Shown: positions 1 through 5,071 of the stretch, piece after piece
How positions within the stretch are numbered: the stretch's first letter is position 1
Layout of the letters: each line of letters opens with the position of its first letter
NCBI GenBank assembly: GCA_027314825.1
Contig: DAHVAB010000160.1
Coordinates: forward strand, 1 to 6,187
From: Solirubrobacterales bacterium
Lineage (GTDB): Bacteria > Actinomycetota > Thermoleophilia > Solirubrobacterales > Solirubrobacteraceae
Direction: 5' to 3'
Length of the DNA: 6,187 nt
Program-made: the position numbers and the translations under genes
Notes under the pieces: generated by a model
The model's input: the letters and a program-made list of their open reading frames with translations, nothing else
The model's database searches: none
Told to the model about the DNA's origin: nothing

Positions 1-406
1 CGACGACAGCCGCGGCAACAAGCTCAGAGGCGTCCATCCGCCAGGGACGGTAACTTCCCGCCCGTCATATCCACCACCCTCTCACTCGTGGTGGACCGAC
101 AAACGGGGTCCGGTCATCTCCATCGCGACGAGCGCAGGGCTGTCTCGATACGCCGTCGTGCGGCGCCATCGCGACTACGCCGACCACCTCTTCGAGCGCG
201 TAGACCCCGCTCGTCCTGATGTCGGCGCGGTGGCGCCGCGCCCACGCTCGGCCTACAGCAGCTCTGAGCACCGGGCCGCGGACCTCCGGCCGGTCCAGCA
301 GCAAGTAGCGGCTGCGAGCTCTCCGATCTACGCAAGCAATGACGCGCTGCCATGGCGCCGACATTGGAGAATTCGATGGCCGTCGCTCGTGGCTCACGGT
401 CGTTAA
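1..406 (+). CDS. C-terminal part of an unrecognised open frame (doubtful gene)
   Basis: One plus-strand frame (codons starting at base 2) is open from the window edge to a TAA at 404-406, about 134 codons. The translation is rich in Arg, Ala, Pro and Ser with no domain I recognise. The only argument for it being real is position: its stop lies four bases before the ATG of the excisionase-like gene, which has no clear ribosome binding site of its own, so translational coupling is possible. Against it, the codon pattern is weak, and a minus-strand frame (65-418) is open over much of the same bases with an equally uninformative product. It could be the end of a cargo or replication gene of the element, or simply a chance open frame in GC-rich DNA. 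Confidence 0.2.
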   Translation, partial: DDSRGNKLRGVHPPGTVTSRPSYPPPSHSWWTDKRGPVISIATSAGLSRYAVVRRHRDYADHLFERVDPARPDVGAVAPRPRSAYSSSEHRAADLRPVQQQVAAASSPIYASNDALPWRRHWRIRWPSLVAHGR

Positions 407-410
407 CCGT

Positions 411-716
411 ATGAGCATCGTTCACGATCACGACGCCGACATCACGCTGCTTCGCCCGTCGGAGGTCGCGGCACAACTCGGCGTCTCTCGAACGTGGCTC
501 TACGAAGCAGCGAGGGACGGTCGCATTCCCTCGATCCGCATCGGCGGCGAACAAGGTCCGCTGCGCTTCGTGGCCGACGACCTTCGGCGCTGGATAGACG
601 ACGCTCGTGCTGCGTGGAAACCTGGTCGGTCCCCTTTTACCTCGGGCGAGTTGCCGACCGAGCCGCCTCGCTCTCGCGCATGCGCGTCGCCCTCTCGCGC
701 TCGGCGCTCTCCTTAG
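411..716 (+). CDS. excisionase-like winged-helix DNA-binding protein (HTH_17/MerR-like fold)
   Basis: This 101-residue protein carries the short helix-turn-helix plus wing typical of excisionases and related 'excisionase family' proteins. Residues 13-31 (LLRPSEVAAQLGVSRTWLY) form the helix-turn-helix. Residues 34-48 (ARDGRIPSIRIGGEQ) run into the wing. Residues 52-64 (RFVADDLRRWIDD) form the closing helix. The last 25 or so residues are a low-complexity Arg/Ser/Pro tail; the DNA there holds a 12-base palindrome (675-686) and two copies of CTCTCGCGC (671, 692). I chose the ATG at 411 because the domain starts soon after it; the longer frame from 339 adds unlikely residues. No clear Shine-Dalgarno is visible; a short inverted repeat ACGGT-N5-ACCGT (396-410) abuts the start. 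By position beside a recombinase it probably directs excision or controls the integrase gene, but a plain transcription regulator is possible. It converges on the recombinase with 11 bases between stops. Confidence 0.75.
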   Translation: MSIVHDHDADITLLRPSEVAAQLGVSRTWLYEAARDGRIPSIRIGGEQGPLRFVADDLRRWIDDARAAWKPGRSPFTSGELPTEPPRSRACASPSRARRSP

Positions 717-727
717 AATCGCGCTTC

Positions 728-2074
728 TCAGGCTGCCTGTCGCGCCGCGCGGTCGATTGCTTCCTCGGTCGCGGCCGCTCCCGCGGCGAGCACGCGCCGC
801 TCCAGGTGGCCGTAGTAGCGCTCAGTCGTGGCGATGTCGGCGTGGCCGAGCTGTCTCTGTACGTACATCAGCGAGTTGCCTCCGGCAAGCCACGCCGCGG
901 CGGCTGTATGGCGCAGAGAGTGCAGCGACATATCGCGTAGGCCCGCGTCCTGCAGCGCCGCCTTGTGCCAATACGACGAGACGGTGGTGCGGTCCATCGG
1001 TTCTGGCTCGCCGTTGCTTGCCCAGCGTCCACGGTCTCGCTTGAGGACCCGGACCGGCATGACGAAGACTCGCGCCGTTGGCTTGTCCCCTCCTGGCATG
1101 GTGGCTCGGTACTCGAGGTGCTTTTGCAGGACCTTGCTCAGGCGCGGTCCGATCTCAACCGGATGGAACTTGTCGCCCTTGGTCGACCCGTCAGTGGTCT
1201 TGGTCTTTTGCTTAGCCGAGCGCTTGCGGGACCGGTAGACGACTATGACCCCGCCCGTGTCTTCGAGTTCGAGGTCGTTGATTCTGAAACCGAGCGCTTC
1301 GGAGATTCGCGTGCCGGTACCGATCAGCGTCTCCGCCACGGGGCGGTAGACAGGGATGCAGGTATCGAGATAGAGAGGGATCTCGCGCAGCCGCAGGTAG
1401 TCGCGCTCTATATGGGCGCTGGGCAGGCGCTGGATCCCTAACGCGGGATTGGTTGGGATCAGACGTTCTTTGACCGCTTCGTTGAGACAGACGACCAGCG
1501 TGCCGAGAGTGTTGTTGATCGTCTTGGCGGCTATTTCCTCCTCGGCGACTGCTTCAGCCCACGTTTCCATCGCGGCCCGCACTCGCGCTGTATCGAATCG
1601 TTCCAGGGGTACTTCGGCGAACTCGGGCAGAAGGCGCCGTCGGCCATCGACGTCGTAGGCGCGCCAGGAGTTCTCCTCCAGATACGGCTTGCGGCTGCGC
1701 AGCCACTCATCCCACCATGTTCCGAACGTGTACTTGGTGTGACGAACCTCGCCACGCTCCACCTGCTCGACAGCACGCCTGTATGCGGTTCGCGCCGCCG
1801 TGGGGCTTGTGAAGCCTCGCTTGGTCGTCTGCCTGCCGTCCGAGCGCCGCAACAGATACCGCCAGCGGGTGCCCTGGGCCGTCTCGTACTCGTATACGCC
1901 GCCCCGAGTTCCGTATGCTGCCTTGCCGGGTCGCCGTTCGCCGCGATCGACCTCATGCACGGCATCGTCGAAGGAGTGCGCCGCCCGCTCGTCGGCGAAG
2001 CGCTTGGCGCGTCGCCGGCCCGTCTCATCGTGCCAGCGAACCTCCCACCCGCCGCGATGCCAGCGCACGCTCAT
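728..2074 (-). CDS. int: tyrosine recombinase / site-specific integrase
   Basis: A complete phage-type integrase of about 448 residues that would cut and rejoin DNA at attachment sites through a covalent phosphotyrosine. Numbered from the ATG at 2074, residues 8-45 and 60-110 look like two tandem arm-binding (AP2-like three-strand) modules. Residues 114-210 form the helical core-binding (SAM-like) domain. Residues 220-430 form the catalytic domain. Visible catalytic residues are Arg256 (in GTGTRISEAL), Lys299 (STKGDKF), His385 and Arg388 (HSLRH), His411 (QLGHAD), and Tyr421, the second Tyr of ERYYGHL. All conserved positions are present, so the enzyme should be active. A TTG at 2089 in frame would add five residues; neither start has a clear ribosome binding site, and ATG is preferred because the first module begins right after it. 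The gene runs away from tRNA-Leu, with its start 173 bases from the tRNA 3' end, and ends convergently with the excisionase-like gene. Confidence 0.93.
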   Translation of the reverse strand: MSVRWHRGGWEVRWHDETGRRRAKRFADERAAHSFDDAVHEVDRGERRPGKAAYGTRGGVYEYETAQGTRWRYLLRRSDGRQTTKRGFTSPTAARTAYRRAVEQVERGEVRHTKYTFGTWWDEWLRSRKPYLEENSWRAYDVDGRRRLLPEFAEVPLERFDTARVRAAMETWAEAVAEEEIAAKTINNTLGTLVVCLNEAVKERLIPTNPALGIQRLPSAHIERDYLRLREIPLYLDTCIPVYRPVAETLIGTGTRISEALGFRINDLELEDTGGVIVVYRSRKRSAKQKTKTTDGSTKGDKFHPVEIGPRLSKVLQKHLEYRATMPGGDKPTARVFVMPVRVLKRDRGRWASNGEPEPMDRTTVSSYWHKAALQDAGLRDMSLHSLRHTAAAAWLAGGNSLMYVQRQLGHADIATTERYYGHLERRVLAAGAAATEEAIDRAARQAA

Positions 2075-2110
2075 CAGTCGTCGCCACAAGGGCTGAGCGC
2101 TGGACCCCCG

Positions 2111-2182
2111 AGTACGTCCATGACAACGCGAAGGGGACGTACCAGAGAGACGTATTTGTCAAATGACAACAGTACGTCCATG
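2111..2182. repeat. direct and inverted repeat cluster upstream of the integrase
   Basis: AGTACGTCCATG occurs at 2111-2122 and again at 2171-2182, exactly 60 bases apart. The core GTACGTCC also occurs inverted as GGACGTAC at 2135-2142. ATGACAAC occurs at 2120-2127, overlapping the first 12-mer, and at 2163-2170, directly before the second. The cluster fills the gap between the integrase start and the tRNA attachment region, where integrases and excisionases bind their arm-type sites. I infer binding sites for the integrase arm modules, or operators for autoregulation or excisionase. The repeats are seen directly; the function is not proven. Any integrase promoter must also lie here; no convincing -35/-10 pair was found. 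Confidence 0.6.
2156..2169. promoter_or_regulatory. 14-base palindrome, possible operator in integrase upstream region
   Basis: TTGTCA-AA-TGACAA is a perfect inverted repeat with six-base arms and a two-base spacer. It sits between the two 12-base direct repeats, about 82 bases before the integrase ATG. The spacing suits a dimeric DNA-binding protein. On the minus strand the bases also supply TTGACA, which resembles a -35 element, but no good -10 follows at the usual distance. Confidence 0.35.
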
Positions 2183-2214
2183 TCGGGAGTCTAGCGCATC
2201 CAGGCGCGCTCGAA

Positions 2215-2242
2215 CAAAAGCGGGCGATTTGCAGGGCTTTTG
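2215..2242 (-). terminator. inverted repeat just beyond tRNA-Leu, possible terminator
   Basis: CAAAAGC (2215-2221) and GCTTTTG (2236-2242) are perfect seven-base inverted arms around a 14-base loop. They begin five bases past the tRNA-Leu 3' end in the direction of its transcription. The hairpin could end the tRNA transcript, and the run of four T in the second arm fits weakly. Because it sits precisely at the inferred element junction, it could instead be part of the recombination core or an integrase core site. Confidence 0.35.
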
Positions 2243-2244
2243 CG

Positions 2245-2331
<87 letters not shown>

Positions 2332-2348
2332 GTGCGGTTTGCGCCGAC

Positions 2349-2357
2349 AGTATCGCA
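2349..2357 (-). promoter_or_regulatory. possible extended -10 element for tRNA-Leu
   Basis: The minus strand reads TGCGATACT here, matching an extended -10 pattern (TGn then a TATAAT-like hexamer with four of six matches). It lies 17 bases upstream of the tRNA 5' end, placing the transcript start a few bases to about ten before the mature tRNA. No recognisable -35 hexamer was found. The remaining 2358-2516 stretch between the two tRNA genes shows no gene. Confidence 0.3.
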
Positions 2358-2516
2358 GCAGCCGGGGCATCGGGATCGCTCGCCCGCGCGGCGTGCTCGC
2401 GGCCACCGGGCGAGGGCGCTCGCGGGCCGGCTGGGCCGGGCCATCTGGCTCGGGCGGGGCCGCCCGGCCGCCCGCTTCGGGGCGTCGTGTTTGCTAGCCT
2501 CGCAGGGCCTTCTCTG

Positions 2517-2589
2517 GCCGCCATCGTCTAGGGGACTAGGACGCCGCCCTCTCACGGCGGTAACACGGGTTCGAATCCCGTTGGCGGTA
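2517..2589 (+). tRNA. tRNA-Glu (anticodon CTC)
   Basis: A 73-base cloverleaf. The acceptor stem is GCCGCCA with TGGCGGT, closing with a G1-U72 wobble pair, and the discriminator is A. The anticodon stem is CCGCC/GGCGG around loop CTCTCAC, giving anticodon CTC for the glutamate codon GAG. The T-arm is ACGGG-TTCGAAT-CCCGT. No CCA is encoded. TGCTAGCCT at about 2493-2501 might be its -10 region, but this is weak. The last eight bases belong to a 56-base unit that is repeated directly downstream. Confidence 0.96.
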
Positions 2590-2693
2590 TCGGCAGGTCG
2601 TCGGGCTACCCGCCGGCGGCGAGCGCGGGATCGCCGGTGGCGGTATCGGCAGGTCGTCGGGCTACCCGCCGGCGGCGAGCGCAGGGTCGCCCG
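2582..2693. repeat. 56-base tandem duplication across tRNA-Glu end and glycosyltransferase stop
   Basis: Copy 1 spans 2582-2637 and copy 2 spans 2638-2693. The first 45 bases are identical and the whole unit differs at three positions (53 of 56 identical). Each copy begins with TGGCGGTA, the last eight bases of tRNA-Glu, and ends with the reverse complement of the final codons and TAG stop of the minus-strand glycosyltransferase. Copy 2 contains the working gene end; copy 1 is a non-coding relic that would still read GDPALAAGG-stop. All three differences fall at third codon positions in the glycosyltransferase frame. CGGG-CTA-CCCG and CCGCCGGCGG palindromes lie in the unit, so it may also contain a transcription stop. 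Confidence 0.9.
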
Positions 2694-3963
2694 CGGCGGC
2701 ATCGACTCCGTAGTCGAGGATGTCCACGGGGGCGCCGTCGTCCTCGCCGGAGGCGCCGTCCTCGTCCGCTCCGGCGTCCACGTCGAAGAGCATCTCCATT
2801 TCCCGCACGCTCTCGCGGAGGTCGCGCCCCTGCACCCAGGTCCGGCCGGCGTGCTCGAGGCGCGCCATGAGCACGTCGTCGGAGGCGAGCTCTCGCACCA
2901 CGTTGACGAGGTCCGGCACCTCGGGGGCGAGCACCGCCAGCTCACGGCGCAGCATCTCCGCGGTGGAGGCCTTGCCATGGCCGGCGAGCGGGCGGAACGC
3001 GATCACCGGGCGGGGCGTGCGCAGCGCCTCCAGGACGGTCACGCCCGCACCGTTGGTGACCACGACGTCGACGGCCGCCATGATCTCGTGCATGTTGTTG
3101 ACGTAGCCGAGCACGCGCAGCCGCTCCTCCGGCGCGCCGAGCGCGCGCAGCTCCTCGGCCAGCCGCTCGCTCTTGCCGCAGACGGCGACCACCTGCATGT
3201 CGGTGTCGGAGTCGATCAGCGCGCGCACCGCCTCGGCTATCCCGCCGAGGCCCCATGCGCCGCCGGTGACGAGCACCATGAACCTCTCACCGTCCCAACC
3301 GAGCTGCCGGCGCGCCTGCTCCTTCTCGATCGTGCCGAAGCCGTCGCGGACCGGCGGCGCGCCGACGCGCATCGTGGTCTCGAAGCCCTTGGTGCGGGCG
3401 TGGACGGGAGCGCTGTCATACATCACGTAGTGCTGATCGATCCCCGAGTAGGCCCACACGGGATGGATGTGAAACGCCGGGATGTAGGTCGCGGTCGGCA
3501 CCCCGTAGCCGCGCTTGGTGCGCAGCCAGTGCAGCGCGGCGGAGCCGAACGGGTAGGTCGAGATGACGAGGTCGTCCTGACGTGCGGCGAGGAAGTGCTC
3601 GAGGCGCTTGCCGAAGAAGCGACCGATCGCCCACTTGCTGATCGCGGCGACGCGATCGGAGCGGCAGATCCCGTCGTAGAAGACCTCGTAGGTGAGCGGC
3701 AGCAGCCGCATCTGCACCTCGTAGCCCCAGCTGAGGGTGCGTGCGAACGGCCTGCCCCAGAGCTCGAGCGTGTCGAATCGGTCCACCGCGCACCCGGGCC
3801 AGACGTCGGCGATCGCCGAGGTGATCGCCGCGGCGGCCGCGTTGTGTCCTTCTCCCATCTCGCCGGAGAGGATGAGGACTTTCGATGGCGTCCTCGTCTG
3901 AGGTCGCTGCGCGCGCGGTAGTATCGCGTCCGTCCTCGCCTTGCTCAGGTGCCCGCCTTTCAC
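2662..3963 (-). CDS. GT28 family glycosyltransferase, MGDG-synthase-like
   Basis: A 433-residue GT-B fold glycosyltransferase that resembles monogalactosyldiacylglycerol synthase and processive diacylglycerol glucosyltransferases. These move a sugar from a UDP-sugar to diacylglycerol at the inner face of the membrane. Residues 28-47 hold the N-terminal signature ILSGEMGEGHNAAAAAI, equivalent to the family's Gly-rich GGGH lipid/acceptor loop. Residues 221-231 (VTGGAWGLGG) start the C-terminal nucleotide-binding half. Residues 303-313 (TNGAGVTVLEA) and 325-338 (PLAGHGKASTAEML) form the donor-binding region, the latter a divergent form of the usual Pro-Gly-Gln motif. Residues 395-433 are an acidic, Ala/Gly-rich tail of unknown role. 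There is no signal peptide; binding is probably peripheral. The GTG start is supported by GAGAGGAG six bases upstream. The donor sugar and exact acceptor cannot be read from sequence. It starts head to head with the membrane-protein gene. Confidence 0.85.
   Translation of the reverse strand: MKGGHLSKARTDAILPRAQRPQTRTPSKVLILSGEMGEGHNAAAAAITSAIADVWPGCAVDRFDTLELWGRPFARTLSWGYEVQMRLLPLTYEVFYDGICRSDRVAAISKWAIGRFFGKRLEHFLAARQDDLVISTYPFGSAALHWLRTKRGYGVPTATYIPAFHIHPVWAYSGIDQHYVMYDSAPVHARTKGFETTMRVGAPPVRDGFGTIEKEQARRQLGWDGERFMVLVTGGAWGLGGIAEAVRALIDSDTDMQVVAVCGKSERLAEELRALGAPEERLRVLGYVNNMHEIMAAVDVVVTNGAGVTVLEALRTPRPVIAFRPLAGHGKASTAEMLRRELAVLAPEVPDLVNVVRELASDDVLMARLEHAGRTWVQGRDLRESVREMEMLFDVDAGADEDGASGEDDGAPVDILDYGVDAAAGDPALAAGG
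3919..3924 (+). promoter_or_regulatory. possible -10 element for the EamA-like gene
   Basis: TAGTAT lies 57 bases before the membrane-protein ATG, inside the first codons of the divergent glycosyltransferase gene. It matches five of six bases of TATAAT. No -35 hexamer is visible. Because only 18 bases separate the two start codons, a promoter inside the neighbouring gene is to be expected, which is the main support. Confidence 0.25.
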
Positions 3964-3969
3964 TGACTG

Positions 3970-3977
3970 CTCCTCTC
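3970..3977 (-). promoter_or_regulatory. ribosome binding site of the glycosyltransferase gene
   Basis: The minus strand reads GAGAGGAG six bases before the GTG at 3963. It decides the GTG start, since the next in-frame ATG (codon 36) lies inside the conserved GEMGEGH motif. It occupies almost all of the tiny space between the two divergent genes. Confidence 0.7.
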
Positions 3978-3981
3978 GTCG

Positions 3982-4824
3982 ATGTTGATTGTGGGGAGCC
4001 TTCTCGCGCTCGTCTGCGGCCTTGCCTACAGCGCTGCGGCGGCGCTCGAGAAGCGGGAGGTGCTGCGGGCGATGCCGGGCGCGCGGGGCCTCGGCCTGCT
4101 CGCAGCTCTCATCCGACGACGATGGTGGCTCCTTGCGATGGCGCTAAGCGTACTGGCCTGGGCAGCGGAGGCAGGCGCGTTGGCGCTGGCGGCGATCCCC
4201 GTGGTGACGAGCCTGCGCAGCCTCGGCCGCGGCGGACTCGTGCTGGCAGGCCACCGCTGGCTCGGCGAGCGGTTCGGACGCTTCGAGCTCATCGGTGTCG
4301 TGCTGCTCGCGATCGGCGGGATCCTCGTCGCCTCGAGCGTGATCTCGAGCAGCGGCGTGGCGCCCCCCCTCTCGGACCTTGACCAGATCCTGGTGGCGGT
4401 GGCCGCCTCGCTCATCGCGGGCGCGCTCTCGTTCAGCCGCAACGGGCTCGTGCTCGGATCCGCCGGCGGCGTGCTGTTCGTCGCGACGGGCGTCTTCACG
4501 AAGGAGATCGGCGATTGGATCGCGCGTGACGGGCTTGGCAGCGGTGTACCGGCGCTGCTCTCAACGCCCGCCCCCTATCTGGCGATCGCGATCGGCGTGT
4601 GGTCGATCGCGCTGCTGCAGCACGCCTTCGCGAGGGCGAACGCGGCGAGCGTCGCGTCCGCGAACACGGTGGTCTCGGCGAACGGGCTGATCATCGCAGG
4701 CCTGATCCTCTACAAAGAAAGGCTCGCGACAGGATCCGATCTGATCCTGCTCGTGGTGGGCCTTCTGCTCTCGGCGCTCGGCGCGGTGGCGCTCGCGACC
4801 GCGGGCTCCTACGAGGCGTCGTGA
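3982..4824 (+). CDS. EamA/DMT-superfamily-like integral membrane protein
   Basis: A 280-residue, very hydrophobic protein built as two similar halves, as in drug/metabolite transporter superfamily members. Likely membrane spans are near 2-22, 48-66, 68-88, 102-121, 135-150, 158-175, 198-214, 220-242 and 252-275; the count of nine or ten is by eye. Each half ends with a charged GER/KER-type turn followed by a Gly/Leu-rich helix (HRWLGERFGRFELIGVVLLA at 91-110; YKERLATGSDLILLVVGLLL at 244-263), matching the end of an EamA repeat. Substrate is unknown; related folds export metabolites or carry Mg2+. The ATG at 3982 has no clear ribosome binding site; a GTG at 3991 is the alternative. It is divergent from the glycosyltransferase and is followed in the same direction, after 247 bases, by the UDP-sulfoquinovose synthase gene, so a link to lipid or sugar movement is possible but unproven. 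Confidence 0.8.
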   Translation: MLIVGSLLALVCGLAYSAAAALEKREVLRAMPGARGLGLLAALIRRRWWLLAMALSVLAWAAEAGALALAAIPVVTSLRSLGRGGLVLAGHRWLGERFGRFELIGVVLLAIGGILVASSVISSSGVAPPLSDLDQILVAVAASLIAGALSFSRNGLVLGSAGGVLFVATGVFTKEIGDWIARDGLGSGVPALLSTPAPYLAIAIGVWSIALLQHAFARANAASVASANTVVSANGLIIAGLILYKERLATGSDLILLVVGLLLSALGAVALATAGSYEAS

Positions 4825-4878
4825 TGGGTGTGCCCGAGGCGGGGTTCCGCAGGCCCGGGGCGACCACTGCGCCCGAGC

Positions 4879-4896
4879 CGGGGCCCGCAGGCCCCG
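4879..4896 (+). terminator. GC-rich hairpin after the EamA-like gene
   Basis: CGGGGCC-CGCA-GGCCCCG is a perfect seven-base-pair stem with a four-base loop, starting 55 bases after the membrane-protein stop. No T run follows, which is common for intrinsic terminators in high-GC bacteria but also leaves the role open. A related sequence, GGGGTTCCGCAGGCCCGG, lies about 38 bases upstream, as if the element were present in a degenerate second copy. Confidence 0.4.
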
Positions 4897-4922
4897 TGCA
4901 GCCATCACGCGACCCCCATCGT

Positions 4923-4928
4923 TAGAAT
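4923..4928 (+). promoter_or_regulatory. possible -10 element for the UDP-sulfoquinovose synthase gene
   Basis: TAGAAT in GTTAGAATC matches five of six bases of TATAAT and lies just past the hairpin, 143 bases before the next start codon. No -35 hexamer is seen at 16-18 bases. If used, the mRNA would have a leader of roughly 135 bases in which I see no known riboswitch. Confidence 0.3.
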
Positions 4929-5060
4929 CTTCTCATCCTGCTGTGCTCTGCGCTTTATCTCCGCCATAGATGCTCCGCGCTCGTGTGGCCACGGGCATCG
5001 CGGGCTCCGAGCTCTGCAGGAGTGAGGAAGCCGCCGGCGGTGCCCGCTGTGTACTTGGCG

Positions 5061-5067
5061 AAGGAGG
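5061..5067 (+). promoter_or_regulatory. ribosome binding site of the UDP-sulfoquinovose synthase gene
   Basis: AAGGAGG lies four bases before the ATG at 5072 and is almost perfectly complementary to the 16S rRNA 3' end. It fixes the start, which also matches the expected first residues (MKVIVAGGDGFCGW) of the family. It is the strongest ribosome binding site in the window. Confidence 0.85.
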
Positions 5068-5071
5068 CAAG

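Noticed and set aside
65..554. Minus-strand open frames 65-418 and 114-554
   Set aside because: They overlap each other and the excisionase-like gene, and neither product shows a recognisable domain. I could not exclude the 65-418 frame but see no support for it.
2582..2693. The 56-base tandem unit as a CRISPR array or as paired att sites of a second element
   Set aside because: There are only two directly adjoining units with no spacer, so it is not CRISPR. Nothing lies between the copies, so there is no inserted element, although a start at the tRNA 3' end is suggestive.
4930..5060. Riboswitch or small RNA in the leader before the UDP-sulfoquinovose synthase gene
   Set aside because: I see no known riboswitch consensus or strong conserved fold, only ordinary GC-rich sequence and a good ribosome binding site at its end.
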